A DNA stretch of 64,000 bases from Zeus faber (Eukaryota > Chordata > Actinopteri > Zeiformes > Zeidae). The translations under genes and the position numbers were made by a program. The stretch lies in NCBI GenBank assembly GCA_960531495.1, contig OY482855.1, positions 6,148,139 through 6,212,138 of the forward strand. Direction: 5' to 3'. The notes under the pieces were generated by a model. The model was not told where the DNA came from. It did no database searches and worked only from the letters and a program-made list of their open reading frames with translations. Of the stretch, positions 14,206-27,071 are shown one piece after another. The number at the start of each line of letters is the position of its first letter. The first letter of the stretch is position 1.

Positions 14206-15393
14206 CACTGAAAAGTATGTTCATTTCTATGCACTCAATACTTGGCTGGGCCTCCTTTTGCATGAATTGCTGCATCAATGCGGCGTGGTATGGAGGCTAT
14301 CAGCCGTGTGGCACTGCTCAGGTGTAATGGAAGCCCAGATTGCTTTGATAGCAGCCTTCAGATCATCTGCATTGTTGGGTCTGGTGTCTCTCATGTTCCT
14401 CTTGACAATACTCCATAGATTCTCTATGGTGTTCAGATCAGGCGAGTTTGCTGGCTAATCAAGCACAGTAACACCATGGTCATTGAACCAGCTTTTGGTA
14501 CCTTAGGCAGTGTGGGCAGGTGCCAAGTCCTGCTGGAAAATGAAATCAGCATCTCCATAAAGCTTGTCAGCAGAAGGAAGCATGAAGTGCTCTAAAATTT
14601 CCTGGTAGATGGCTGTGTTGACTGTGGACTTCAGAAAAAACAGTGGCCCAACACCAGCAGATGACATGGCAGCCCAAATCATCACTGACTGTGGAAACTT
14701 CACACTGGACTTCGAGCAATGTGGATTCTGTGCCTCTCCACTTTTCCTCCAGACTCTGGGACCTTGATTTCCGAATGACATGCAAAATGTACTTTCATCT
14801 GAAAAGAGGACTTTGGACCACTGAGCAACAGTCCAGTTCTTTTCCCCACAGCCCAGGTAAGACGCTTCTGACGTTGTCTCTGGTTCAGGGGTGGCTTGAC
14901 ACGAGGAATGCGACATTTGTAGCCCATGCCTAGGATTTGTCTGCGTAGTGGCTCTTGATGCGCTGACTCCAGCCTCAGTCCACTCCTTGTGAAGCTCCTT
15001 TTGTGGCTTACCCTCCTTATGGAGAGTGTCAATGACTGTCTTCTGGATATCTGTCAAGTCAGCAGTCTTCCCCATGATTGTGTAGCCTACTGACCCAGAC
15101 CGAGAGACCATGCTCAGGAAACCTTTGCAGGTGTTTTGAGTTCAATAGCTGATTAGGGTGTGACACCATAACTTTCCAATATTGTATTTTTTCACAATAG
15201 ACAATTTTCTGAGACACTGAATTTTGGGTTTTCATTATCTATCGCCACAATCATCAAAATTTCAAGAAATAAAGGCTTGAAATATTTCACTCTACGTGTA
15301 ATGAATCTATATAATATATGGCTTTCACTTTCTGAAATGAGTGACAAAATATTGAACTTTTTCATGATATTCTAATTTTATGAGATGTACCTG
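14206..15393 (-). mobile_element. Tc1-like transposon, minus, nested in hAT 1
   Basis: The right end is the Tc1-type terminus ...atgagatgtacctg followed by TA (15394-15395). On the left the element stops at cactgaaaag after TA (14204-14205), apparently without its second inverted repeat, so this end is probably truncated. It contains a full-length but broken transposase reading leftwards. Confidence 0.8.
14227..15075 (-). pseudogene. Tc1 transposase pseudogene
   Basis: Start MGKTADLTD at 15075. The paired-like DNA-binding region is followed by a frame change near 14990. The catalytic core then shows VLFSDEST (Asp 1), FIFQQDLAPAHTA (Asp 2), and NSPDLN.IENLWS with the final Glu. In-frame stops occur just after HTA and in the codon before PANSPDL (Trp to TAG). 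The transposase would cut and paste the element at TA sites. With these breaks it cannot be made. Confidence 0.85.
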
Positions 15394-15589
15394 TATATAT
15401 TTACAAAAACGTTTTTAAATGTAAAAAAAAAAAAAAAAATCATTTCATGGTATTTTTTCTTTAAAACCTTCAAAAATGCATCATCACTGATAGATAAAAC
15501 GGCCCTTATTGATCGATGTGCACCTGTACATTTTTGAACTTGCGGTGAGACTCAAAATGGATGGTTGGCGAGCATCAGGTAAAGAAAAA

Positions 15590-15940
15590 AAAAAAATGTA
15601 AAAGGAAAGGCGGACGGGCGGGACAGTCCCACCTGTCAAACAAAAAAGAAAGGTTCGGAGAAAGTATAGCGCTGAATATTTAACATTGGGATATTTTTGG
15701 ACAGGCACGGAAGATGAAACATTACCGCTGTGCGTGATGTGTTTCGAGATTTTAGAAAACGAAGCTCTGAAGCCATGTAAACTGCGCAGTCACCTCGAGA
15801 CACAACACCAACAGGACATGTCCAAGCCGCTTGAGTCTTTCGATAATAAACTCAAGGAGTATCAGGCAAGAAGAAAGTCATCAAAACGTCATGTATGGGC
15901 ACCGAGAAGCTGTGCGATTCCTTATGCCTTTCCCAACAAC
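15590..15940 (+). pseudogene. hAT (ZBED-type) transposase, BED finger part
   Basis: After a basic start region (the expected second codon has become a stop, near 15596), the frame reads YSAEYLTLGYFWTGTEDE, then CVMC...KLRSHLETQH, a BED-type C2H2 zinc finger, then KPLESFDNKLKEYQARRK. This is the DNA-binding head of ZBED5-like hAT transposases. The coding sequence stops where the Tc1 copy at 15944 is inserted. The continuation at 17036 is the far C-terminus, so about 400 residues of catalytic domain are gone. Confidence 0.8.
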
Positions 15941-15943
15941 ATA

Positions 15944-17033
15944 CACTACTCACAAAAACTAGGGATATTCGGCTTTCGGGTGAAATTTCAGGATGAACCT
16001 AAAATGCACTATAACCTTTAGAGATGAACTTCATTTGACCTTCTCTAAACTTTTGAATGCACATGTCCAACTGTTCAATGTTTCAGTACTTTTTGCACAA
16101 CTTGCTGTTCTCTAACAAGGAGCTGAAAGGCAAAATTCACAACAGGTGTTTGATCCATGAATCGACCAATACATTTCCTGGTTCAATTAGAATTGGTATT
16201 TAAACAGTCCTCTTCATCATGCTGTTCACATTTTGACATCATGAGACCAAGACGACGCCTAACAACTGATCAACAGTACCTCGCCATTGTGAGGCTTTAA
16301 ACAGGATGTTCTCAGAGGGAAGTGGCCACCGAGCTTAGAGTGTCACAGAGTGTCATCAGCAGGTTGCAACAGAGATACAGAGAGACTGGAAGAGTCACAG
16401 AAAGGCATAGAAGTAGACGTCCTTTGGCCACATCCCACACTGATGAGTGCTTCATTGTGAACAGTGCCCTGCGGAACCGGATGATGAATGCCACTCAACT
16501 CCAGGCACATTTAAGGGAGGTGAGAGGCACTCAAGTGTCACGTCAGACCATTCAAAACAGTTTACATCAGCGTGGTCTGCGTGCTAGACGACCTGCAAGG
16601 GTACCTGACCACACCACCAGGCACAGGCATCATCGTCTTGCATGGGCTAGGGAGCATTGACGCTGGACAAGGGACCAGTGGCCTCAGTGCTGTTCTCTGA
16701 TGAAAGTCGATTCACTTTGAGCAGAAATGGCGGTGCCATGCCTCAGCAGACAATAAGTCGACTTGTGAACGGCATGAGACGTGGTTGTCAAGCTGTACTT
16801 GATCCTCAAGGGCACATGACAAGTTATTGAGACATTGACATTTTTTGTTGTGGTATACCCACCACTGTTGTTGGCTTTTGTTTCAATAAATTGTTGAGAT
16901 GAGGAAATCACCATTGCATGCTTCTACTTAAATGCCCTACTTTCATGATATAATATCACTGTAGCATGAACTTTTTACATTTTCCATAAATTTCACCCGA
17001 AAGCCAAATATCCCTAACTTTTTGTGAGTAGTG
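15944..17033 (+). mobile_element. Internally deleted Tc1/mariner transposon, nested in hAT 1
   Basis: 1090 bp flanked by TA on both sides (15942-15943, 17034-17035). Long inverted repeats start cactactcacaaaaactagg and end with the complementary ttttgtgagtagtg. The arms share a further stretch (ggctttcgggtgaaattt). The insertion point lies inside the hAT transposase remnant. Confidence 0.9.
16241..16830 (+). pseudogene. Tc1-type transposase, catalytic domain deleted
   Basis: Start MRPRRRLTTDQQYLAIVRL, then a TAA stop, then SQREVATELRVSQSVISRLQ, a helix-turn-helix recognition unit, and VSRQTIQNSLHQRGLRARRP, a second one. Just after the first catalytic motif (SLMKVDSL, where SDESRF would be expected) the text jumps to the extreme C-terminus (PQQTISRLVNGMRRGCQAVL). 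About 150-200 residues including the other two catalytic acids are missing, so this copy was non-autonomous even before point mutations. Confidence 0.82.
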
Positions 17034-17035
17034 TA

Positions 17036-17190
17036 TCTCTAGGAGACTGGCTTTTCGGCGCTTGTGGCATTGAAGGCGAAATATAGGAATAAACTGAATG
17101 TTAAGCCAGATCTTCGCCTGAGACTGTCGTCCCTTAAGCCAGAGATCAAGCATTTGGTGTCTGCCATGCAACACCAGCCTTCTCATAAGG
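17036..17190 (+). pseudogene. hAT transposase C-terminal remnant
   Basis: The frame reads LKAKYRNKLNVKPDLRLRLS followed by SLKPEIKHLVSAMQHQPSHK, which resembles the C-terminal end after the hATC dimerisation region of ZBED-type transposases. It resumes directly after the nested Tc1 copy. The reading frame does not continue from the BED part. Confidence 0.7.
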
Positions 17191-17487
17191 TGAGTTCATA
17201 CTAATGTGCTCCTGTTGTTAGTTTTTTCAGCGCTGGCGTGAGTCCTGAGTTTTAACCCACCTCTTTTTTTGTTTTACCATTGCTGCACTTTATGTATGAG
17301 AATGCATATGATTGTTAAAACATACGTCCTCTGAGAACGCACTGTTTGGCTCCCGTATTACTGCTGGTCTGATGTGGGCCATAAACACTCTTGAGATTTT
17401 CAAGTGGGTTGCGAGTCCGAAAAGGTTGGGAATCGCTGATGTACGGTATTGTTTTGGATTGATTAATTTCCATCATTAAATTACCAA

Positions 17488-18050
<563 letters not shown>

Positions 18051-18082
18051 TATGTGTGTACATACACACACACACACACACA

Positions 18083-18180
18083 CAGGAGGAAATAATTATT
18101 TGATCCCTCACTGACTTTGTAAGTTTGTCCACTGACAAAGAAATGAACAGTTTATAATTTTAGTAGTAATTTTTGTTAGG
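18083..18180. mobile_element. Solo Tc1 terminal repeat
   Basis: caggaggaaataattatttg...ccactgacaaag is the inverted equivalent of the terminus at about 585-684. Only the terminal repeat is present, with no transposase beside it. Confidence 0.75.
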
Positions 18181-18229
18181 TCAATTTTCTCCAAGTCCAG
18201 AGTAATATGAGATTCACCATCGCTGTCGT

Positions 18230-18425
18230 TCTCCGCGTCGCCGTCGTAGAACTGACTTTCATCACGGAAAATAAAGGCCAGTACGCGCTGCTAACACAGA
18301 CTTGGATCCATCGCACTGGTCAGATTAAGGTCTGAAATATGATTCAGAGCTTCCACCACCCGCTTCGCATAATCCATAACAATACGGAGATGAAAGTTTT
18401 CACAGACAAGTGAGACCGGAACCCC
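18230..18425 (-). other. Unrecognised coding-like segment
   Basis: The minus strand reads MDYAKRVVEALNHISDLN...DPSLC, a stop, then QRVLAFIFRDESQFYDGDAE in the same frame. The composition looks protein-like (helical, then acidic) and not like the surrounding repeats. I do not recognise the family. It could be a transposon-encoded remnant or a chance frame. It does not fit epsin. Confidence 0.25.
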
Positions 18426-18430
18426 CCCGT

Positions 18431-19686
<1,256 letters not shown>

Positions 19687-19790
19687 TGCAGTAATTGGAA
19701 AATTCTGTATTCAATTCATACATTCACGTCAGGAGAAGCGAGTGTGAATATGCGGGGAGGGGCTGGCGGGGAAATTTACTTCCATTTCCT

Positions 19791-19799
19791 TGTGTGTGT

Positions 19800-19840
<41 letters not shown>
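19791..19840. repeat. (TG)n microsatellite
   Basis: About 24 TG units with one TC interruption, opposite in orientation to the long CA tracts of this gene. Confidence 0.95.
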
Positions 19841-19841
<1 letters not shown>

Positions 19842-20306
19842 CTACACTCAAGAATGCTGCCCTGTGATGTTCCTGTAACCGAGAGACGGGCTTCAGGATG
19901 TAGGCCAATGCTCCACCGGGCAGGACTAACAGTTCAGACCCAACAGAGAGGAACATTTTTTTGAAAAATTACTATTGACAATATGAGTCCAATTGTTAGA
20001 GCTTCGGAGGATTGGTGTCATTGCTACTTTTAGTTCTCGAAGGTTTGCTTCCTGGGCTCCGTCCCTGGAGCAGTTGTGGTAGGTGCTGTAGTTTGAAAGC
20101 AGTATTGTAAATTCATACCATTAAGCCATCACTAAAACTCATATAAATATAGAAAGGAAAATTAAGTAACAGAGCATCTGGTGAGTGTTATAAATCTGTT
20201 CTGCTAGAATAAAAGAGATGTTCCTCAATGGCAACCAAAGGTGTAGACCGTAAATTTTGCCCAATTTAAGTGTTTGTGGGAGCGTTTACAGAAAGCAGAT
20301 ACTCAC

Positions 20307-20461
20307 TGCCGTGGTAGGACGCGGGGGAGCCCTCTGACTTGCCATACTCGTCGCTGTAGGAGGTGGAGAGGTTGGGCTGGGAGGAGCCCCGGCCGAAGCC
20401 CATCTGGCTACCCCCCGTGGACACCTGGGCCATGCGCTCCTTGGTCTTCAGGGCCTGGGAC
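20307..20461 (-). CDS. epn2: epn2 coding exon 2
   Basis: 155 nt. One base completes an Arg codon started in exon 1, giving the junction GER-SQALKTKERMAQ. It continues with GSQMGFGRGSSQPNLSTSYS and DEYGKSEGSPASYHG. This is the conserved basic helix closing the ENTH region and the Ser/Gly linker of epsin-2. Acceptor CCCGACAG, donor GTGAGT. It ends in phase 1, which joins in frame to exon 3. Vertebrate epsin-2 can carry an extra alternatively spliced exon after this point; none was recognised in the following intron. Confidence 0.93.
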
Positions 20462-21116
20462 CTGTCGGGCGCAGCAAAACGTCAAGACGTGACAGGAGAG
20501 AAAGGGGGACTGTGGGCATTAATGTGGCTATGACGTCATCCTGTTGCCACATGCTCCTGCCAACCAGCTGTGTTCATATGCACAGACCATACGATCGTGT
20601 AGGATTCTGTGGTTTTCGGTTAAAACCTGCAGTATACTGGGTCTGTGTACAGATAGATACAATTGTTTGCTTTTCACAGAGCAACATGTATGAGATTGAA
20701 TTAAGAATTGGCCAATATGGAACACTGACTGCCATCCAAATAAGACCCGCAAAACAGTTGTGTTTTGTCACCTGGGATCTTACTGGTGCCAACTTTCTAA
20801 CTGTGAATATAAAACCGTAAATGTTACTATGTTTAACCTTAAAAACAGTGGAATTATAACTTGAAATCAAAGCTGAATATAATCTAAGCAAGTTGTAATG
20901 TATGCAGATACTTCAACAAGCCAACATCAGTCAGTTAGCATCTGGAATTGGGGGTCAATCAGTAAACTTAACCTCGGAACACATTTTTTTGAAGCATGTA
21001 CAAGTAGTGCCTAAAGGGTTGGTAATGCTTTCTGCTTATTGATATGTGAACAGCGAACATGAATTAACTACTAAATTCCCAGACCACCCTCAGCATGTGC
21101 AGGGTTTGTGACTCAC

Positions 21117-21547
21117 CTCTCTCCCTTGAGACGGTCCTCATCCTTGAGCAGCACCACCAGCTGCTTGCTCTTCTCCCGAACATTGATGCCCTGGTCCTTA
21201 CCGTCGCGGTCCACGTACTGGAAGTCCTTGAGAGTCTGGATGGCAAAGATGTTCTCCTTGCACTGCAGCGCCACGCGCTCCGAGCCCGTCTTTATCAGGT
21301 AGTCCAGCAGCGTCAGTGCCTTGTAGACGTGGCGCCAGTTCTTGCCATGGTCATTGAGCCTCTTCCATATCATGCTCATGATCTCGCTGAAGGCCACCAC
21401 GTTGTAGGTAAGGTCAGCGATCTCTGACATGAGCGAGGACGATGGGCCCCATGGGTCATTGGAGGTTGCCTCGCGCACCTTCTTCTCTGCGTCCGAGTAG
21501 TTGTTCACCATGTTCTTCATCTGCCGACGGATGGTGGAGCTCGGCAT
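21117..21547 (-). CDS. epn2: epn2 first coding exon (ENTH domain)
   Basis: 431 nt with ATG at 21547-21545. It encodes residues 1-143: helix 0 (SSTIRRQMKNMVNNY), which folds on binding PI(4,5)P2, with R7, R8 and K11, then R25 and the invariant SNDPWGPSSSLM, FSEIMSMIWKRLNDHGKNWR, LLDYLIKTGSERV and LKDFQYVDRDGKDQGINVRE. The start is chosen because it aligns with the known epsin N-terminus and lies 15-20 nt after an acceptor-like AACAG, implying a 5'UTR intron. The donor is GTGAGT at 21116-21111. The protein acts at clathrin-coated pits on the cytosolic face of the plasma membrane. Confidence 0.97.
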
Positions 21548-21718
21548 GATGACAGCTGTTTGTGGTGGGTGGGGTAATCAAGTTCCGAAGTCAAGTTGAG
21601 CTATTGAACGCTCCTTGTCTAGCAACCGTATCCTTTCAAACTGTCCTCGAGTCTGTGTCCATTCACACGGCACGCCCGTGGCCTACCTTCCCGTCCACAA
21701 CTGTATGGTGTTCGTCTT

Positions 21719-21728
21719 GTGTGTGTGT

Positions 21729-21760
<32 letters not shown>
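21719..21760. repeat. (TG)n microsatellite
   Basis: About 20 TG units with one TC interruption, upstream of the epn2 start exon. Confidence 0.93.
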
Positions 21761-21766
<6 letters not shown>

Positions 21767-23121
21767 TGGTATGTATCTATTTATAGGTTTCTGTTTATGG
21801 GGCTTGTCCCAGCCCGGTCTAGGGGTCCCGAGTCTTCCAGAACAGCGTCTGCTAAAACCATCTCCACACACGGAGAGCTGGCCGGACACATGACCATACC
21901 ATCACCTGCAGACAGAAAGGAGAGGCACCAAGTCAGTAGGAGAAGAGAAAGAACTGTTGAAGAGAAAAAGCAGAACACATTTGTTTGGGTTTGTGAATGA
22001 GTCATGTTATGCCAGTAAAAACATCGATCCAACCAATTATATGGAAGAGAAGTCACCAGCAAACAAGCTTAACAATCTTGGGTAAATTCAGATCACAATC
22101 ATTTTATTCAGCTTCCTTCACATTAGGGGGATTAGTTCCCTTTAACTTCAGGGTTAATTCCAGATTTTGCACTTTGAAAATTGGACAAATGTGTTTCACA
22201 CACTAGCATTAGGTTTTCACCACAACTGTCAATGTAGCCCTTGTTTCCAGGCGTGAATGATAAGGAAATGAATGCCACTGTGAAGACACTGCAGCCACTG
22301 TAGTTTGAAACATTGATTATTTGACACTGACACATAATTTTGAAGAACGGCAGTTACTTCTCCTTGAAGACTGGGGGTTGGTGTGACCGATTAGACTGCT
22401 TTTCCACTTTGATAATCTCCCTTTAGCTGACAGTGGTCTGCCTCGGTTGTAAATTACAAGGCAGGGTGTTGGGAAAATGAGTAATGTTGTGGCAGCTAAC
22501 GCCGTTTCAAGGACCTGATGGGGCGGGCAATAAAGCACCTTGTTGGGTGACCTTTTAGCAGGCTACTGCTCGGAAAAGGAAGCTAATATTCAACTTCGGG
22601 CAACACAAATTGACTTAAAAATAAAAGAAAGATCCTCGAGCTCCAACAAGGATTTTATGAAACCATTGCTGGAATTCATCAGCCATTTTCTGTAAGTCAC
22701 CAGAGAATACAGCAAGACAAAATAAATAAATAAATAAAACAATAAATAACTTTAGGATGACGATAGACCGGTGGGACTGTTCTGATTTTGACTCTTCTGT
22801 TCCGTCTCAGCCAAAATCAGAGCCAAGCTGGTCTTTCACTCCTAACACGCCTCATACCTCCAAGATAAGATGATGTCACCACTACTCGATTTATGTCAAA
22901 TTACTGAAAGGCGATGATGAGAATATTGAATTGCTGCCACTTGTGTACCATCAACAACTCCAAGTAATTCAATATTTACTGTATTGCTGGGTGAGATAAT
23001 ATATTATTGATATTGATATGAGACCAGATATCTATGACTCTTGGTATTGTGATATAGTTAAATGTTTACAGTAAAGTACTGCAATTTTCTAGACTTCATA
23101 GATTAGATGATTGACTAGATG
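21761..23121. other. Non-coding, probable epn2 5' intron
   Basis: No exon, RNA gene or classified repeat recognised. AT-rich with small ATATTGAT-type repeats near 23000. Confidence 0.45.
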
Positions 23122-23189
23122 ATAAGGAATATTTGAGAAACAATAATTAGTAAAGTGGATTTACTAATTGTTTCTCAAATATTCCTTAT
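23122..23189. repeat. Long inverted repeat (hairpin)
   Basis: Arms 23122-23154 and 23160-23189 pair almost perfectly. The left arm contains aaggaatatttgagaaacaa and the right arm its reverse complement, with one 3-nt bulge in the left arm and a 5-nt loop (gtgga). Confidence 0.85.
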
Positions 23190-23486
23190 TTGTAAATCCA
23201 ATGAGAGAAAAAAAGTCATCCCCAAAAATATAATGATATTTGACTTAATCAGTATTGACCAGTCTTAGGTGCCAGCGCTCTCTTTCTTTGAAACACTGTC
23301 GTGCGTCATGGTCAAAGTAACACCAATTCTTAGCAAAATTCCTATGATCTTGGATGTTCGACAACTATCTAGCCTACAGCCAACTGACGTTACTTCCATG
23401 CCATTTCTGAAATCCTTTACACTGGGCGCAAAACCAAGAGTACCCATTCATTAAACAAAACATAGCTATACCGTCTTGCTTTATAG

Positions 23487-26045
23487 CAGGCATGCCCAAA
23501 GTCCGGCCCCCGGGCCAAATCCGGCCCGTGTCTTAATTTCCACCGGCCCGAAGCATCTATCATAAAATCTATAATATGTGTCCCGCCAGCACGTACAAAA
23601 AAAGTAATTTTATATTTCACCAGAGGATGGCAGTAGACTTGTGGCTGCACTCTCGCCATGTGACCCCTGTGTGAACTTTTACCACTGTGGAATATTTTTA
23701 GCCCATTTCTAAAATGCCAACTGGAACTAAAAAAAGGAAAGTTGACAAGGAGGGCTGCCCTTTCCAGTACAAGTGGAAATCGGAGTATTTTTTCACTGAC
23801 ATGCGAAACAACTGCGTGTGCTTAATTTGTCAAGAGACTGTGGCTGTTTTCAAGGAATTCAATATTAAGCGGCACTATCAGACGAAACATGCTAACTACG
23901 ATAAGCTTACGGCAAACGAATGCACCGAAAAACTGAAGCAGCTTGAAGCTGTTTTAATGGCACAGCAGCGCTTTATCAAAAGAGCCCGTGACTCAAATGA
24001 AAATTCTACAAAGGCGAGCAACAAGGTGGCAATGCTTATTGCCAAGCACTGCAAACCTTTTACTGAGGGTGAGTTAATTAAAGACTGCGTGATGAAAATG
24101 GTGGAGAAAATTTGTCCTGAAAAAAAACAAGAGTTTGCCAATGTTTGCCTGGCTCGTAGCACTGTGGCACGGAGGATTGAAGAAATTTCATCTGATATCA
24201 AGAGACAGAGGCAAAAGGAGTGGAGTTTGACTTTTTTTCGTTAGCCTGCGACGAAAGCATGGATGCATCTGACACCGCTCAGTTACTGGGTTTTTTTGAG
24301 AGGAGTGGACAATGACATGAACGTGAGTGGAGAGCTACTGGAGCTCCAGAGCCTTAAGGACCAAATGACAGGAATACATTTGTTTGCTTCTGTTTGTTCC
24401 GCCGTAGATGACATGAAACTACAGTGGAATAAAATCACTGGGATTATTACGGACAGCGCACCTGCCATGGTTGGTGAGCAAAGTGGGCTATCGATCCTAG
24501 TCTGTAAAATAGTCAGTGAAGAAGGAGGCAAAGCTATAAAACTCCATTGTATTATTCACCAACAAGTTCTATGTGCCAAACATCTGAAATATGATCACGT
24601 TATGAAATCGGTGATGAAGGCTATTAATTATATTTGCTCCAGAGCTCTGTGTCACCGCCAGTTTCAACAGTTTCTGATCGACATCCACGCTGAATATGGA
24701 GATGTTGTGTATCATAATGACATAAGATGGCTCAGTCGGGGGTCTGCACTGCAGCGATTCTCACTCAGAAAGGAAATTGGACAATTCTTGGCACAAAAAA
24801 GACAACCGATCCCAGAACTCGCCGATCCTGTTTGGCTGGCTGATTTTGGATTTCTAGTTGACATAACACGACATCTGAGCGCGCTGAACACGAGCCTTCA
24901 GGGGAAAAATGCAGTGGTAAGCCAATTGTATTCACACATCAAAGCTTTTGGGACAAAGCTGCTACTTTTCCAAAGGCACCTGTCACAAACGCAGCCCAAT
25001 ACCACACATTTCCCATCGCTGCAGGAAATGATGACCAGTTTTCCAGCAAACAATATCACTGCGCAAATGAGGAGGTATTCAGCAAACATCTCATCTCTGG
25101 CTGAGGAGTTTCAACAGCGTTTCAGGGATTTTGCAGCTATTGAAAAGGAGATCACACTTTTTTCCTCTCCTTTTTCCGTGGATCCTAATGACGCTCCAGC
25201 CCACCTGCAGCTGGAGCTCATTGAGCTGCAGTATGACGCAGAGTGTCACACTCAGCACCAGCAACTCCCTCTTGTAAAATTTTACCGCCGGCTGGACAAA
25301 GACAGGTTCCAAGAGATTTGAACATTTCCTCAGAAAATGCTGAGCTTGTTTGGCTCGACATACTTGTGCCAGAAGACGTTTTCGGTTATGAACATTAACA
25401 AGAACCGCGTGAGGACAAGACTTGAGTGACTCTCACCTGCGTGACATCTTGTGCATTAAAAACCACTGTTTTTGAGCCAGACCTGCCCTGTTTACTGCAG
25501 TCGAGATCTCGGTTTCACCCTTCACATTAATGTAGGTCAATTTTTTTTTAATTCTTCTGGGGAGAATAAATACTTACGTCTCAGTGAATTTATTTTTTGT
25601 GATGATCAAAACCACAGTTTTGTCAAATTTCAGTAATTTCATTTGACTATACTATCCTTTGTCAAAATGCACTTAGATGTGATTTGTTAAAACTAAATAA
25701 TTAAATACATTTTTCTAAAAAAATTCAGAGTCAGATTTCATAAAATTGTTCATTTGCATTAAATTTATTATTATTTTAACCTTTATCTATCCTGATAAGG
25801 CAATTGACAACAGATTCTCATTTGCAATGTCAACCTAGCTGCAGACAGCAGAGTAAAACAAAGCAAAATAAAAGCAAATACAAATAAACACGTATACAAC
25901 AAACTGTACAAAGTGATATAGTTACATATTTACATGTTAATTTACAACGGTAATGGTTCAAAGAATGTCAGGCTGAATGGTCGGCCCCCAAACATTTTCA
26001 CCTCACCAAATCTGGCCCTCTTTGCAAAAAGTTTGGACACCCCTG
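23487..26045 (+). mobile_element. hAT transposon 2 (GTF2IRD2/SPIN-DOC-finger class)
   Basis: 2559 bp with a perfect 8-bp target duplication ctttatag (23479-23486 and 26046-26053). Ends CAGGCATGCCCAAAGTCCGG and GTTTGGACACCCCTG are inverted, and both subterminal regions carry the ccggccc/tggccctc text typical of this class. One long transposase gene lies inside. Insertion was upstream of the epn2 start codon, probably in its 5' intron. The intact duplication and mostly open frames suggest a fairly young copy. Confidence 0.92.
23714..25500 (+). pseudogene. hAT transposase pseudogene (hAT 2)
   Basis: Start MPTGTKKRKVDKEGCPFQYK. A C2H2-like finger reads CVCLICQETVAV...RHYQTKH. The catalytic segment has LACDESMDAS (first Asp), GIITDSAPAMVG (second Asp), LHCIIHQQVLCAK and NDIRWLSRG. 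The C-terminal hATC dimerisation region reads MLSLFGSTYLCQKTFSVMNI. Breaks are two single-base frame changes at the 7-T runs near 24229-24236 and 24291-24297, a TGA at about 25319, and a TGA in the hATC region after RTRLE. Human GTF2IRD2 carries a domesticated relative. Confidence 0.9.
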
Positions 26046-26053
26046 CTTTATAG

Positions 26054-27071
26054 TAAAGCCCTTCGTAGGTCGGCTGCTTTGCTGACTCGGTCTCGGTCTA
26101 GAAAGGTTTCTGTCTAGATGAATTGTTCGCTCTTATTACACGGCAAGCACACATCCCGGGAACACGTACTTTCACCACTTAAGAAATAGAGGGACTCAGC
26201 CAACTCTTGTGTGTGGCAGTATTAATTTCCATGCTTCTAAAGTAGTGAGTAATTACCTGTGACTGATGGTATGTTCAGCAGCTTTAGCTTAGGCGCTGCT
26301 GTGAATGACAGCTGAGCTCGGGTGAGGGAAGGTGCGCGTTGTGGAGATTGGAGGATTGGTAGCAGAAAATAACTTGGCAGATCCCGTAAATTCACTTAAC
26401 GCCAGTGAAATGTAATTCCTGTGGAGCCCCTCGGCATGCATCCGCATGAATACGGCACAGACCTAATGACACATCTGCTGCTATAATCACCTATTCACCC
26501 ACAGCAGACAAGAAGAGAGGAGAGTCTGTCCTGACCCCCCACCCCCACTCGCCTCCTCCGCCCTCAGTTCCGGAACCACCATCAGCGGTCTCTCTGCCCT
26601 TCTCTCATTCCCTCCCTCCACCCTGGGAGAGCACATAGGGCAGGGTGTGTATATGTGTTTTAACACACACAAGCTCCCAATCATCAATATATGGACATTT
26701 ATCAAGCATCCTGCATATATTTGTCAATATTCCTAACCCAAACTATTTAGAGGTTATGATATTTTGAATTTTATCCCTGTTTTATATTCCCAACCCCCAT
26801 GTAGTACTTTGGTTGGTGTCATCCCTGCAGGAGTGCAGCCTTTTGTCAAATACACAATCTGCAGCCGGTGCAAAAGCTCACTCCATATTTCAGGCAAAGC
26901 CAACATGATGCCACAGCAGCCTAACTTTGCAACTTCAAGGAGTTATTTAAAAAAAATAAGTTTAGTTTTATTGCTGTATTCCCTGTTTCCTAGCTCTATT
27001 CATTACTACGCCGCAGTGTTGTTACTGGTGTTACATCCATGTGGGTGATCTGCCGAATTGAGCTGAAGATT
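26054..27071. other. Non-coding, no transposon recognised
   Basis: A non-repetitive stretch between two transposons, with TAAT-containing text at 26390-26500 and a CCACCCCC-rich patch at 26530-26560. The open frames are antisense to each other and lack motifs. It may hold regulatory sequence of epn2, but nothing specific can be shown. Confidence 0.35.

Larger units (their letters stand above)
14106..17438 (+). mobile_element. hAT transposon 1 with two nested Tc1 insertions
   Basis: The 8-bp target duplication atgtacgg is perfect on both sides (14098-14105 and 17439-17446). The inverted ends CAGCAATTCCCAACC and GGTTGGGAATCGCTG match at 14 of 15 positions. The element carries the N-terminal BED finger (about 15590-15940) and the C-terminal end (17036-17190) of a ZBED-type hAT transposase, while the central catalytic part is missing. 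Two Tc1-type elements are inserted at 14206-15393 and 15944-17033. It lies in the large epn2 intron. Confidence 0.9.

Noticed and set aside
14503..15111. 202-residue open frame as a candidate host gene
   Set aside because: It has Tc1 transposase motifs, stops and flanking Tc1 terminal sequence.
24263..25321. 352-residue open frame as a domesticated GTF2IRD2-like host gene
   Set aside because: It lies inside terminal repeats with a perfect 8-bp target duplication and is broken by frameshifts and stops, so it is a transposon copy.
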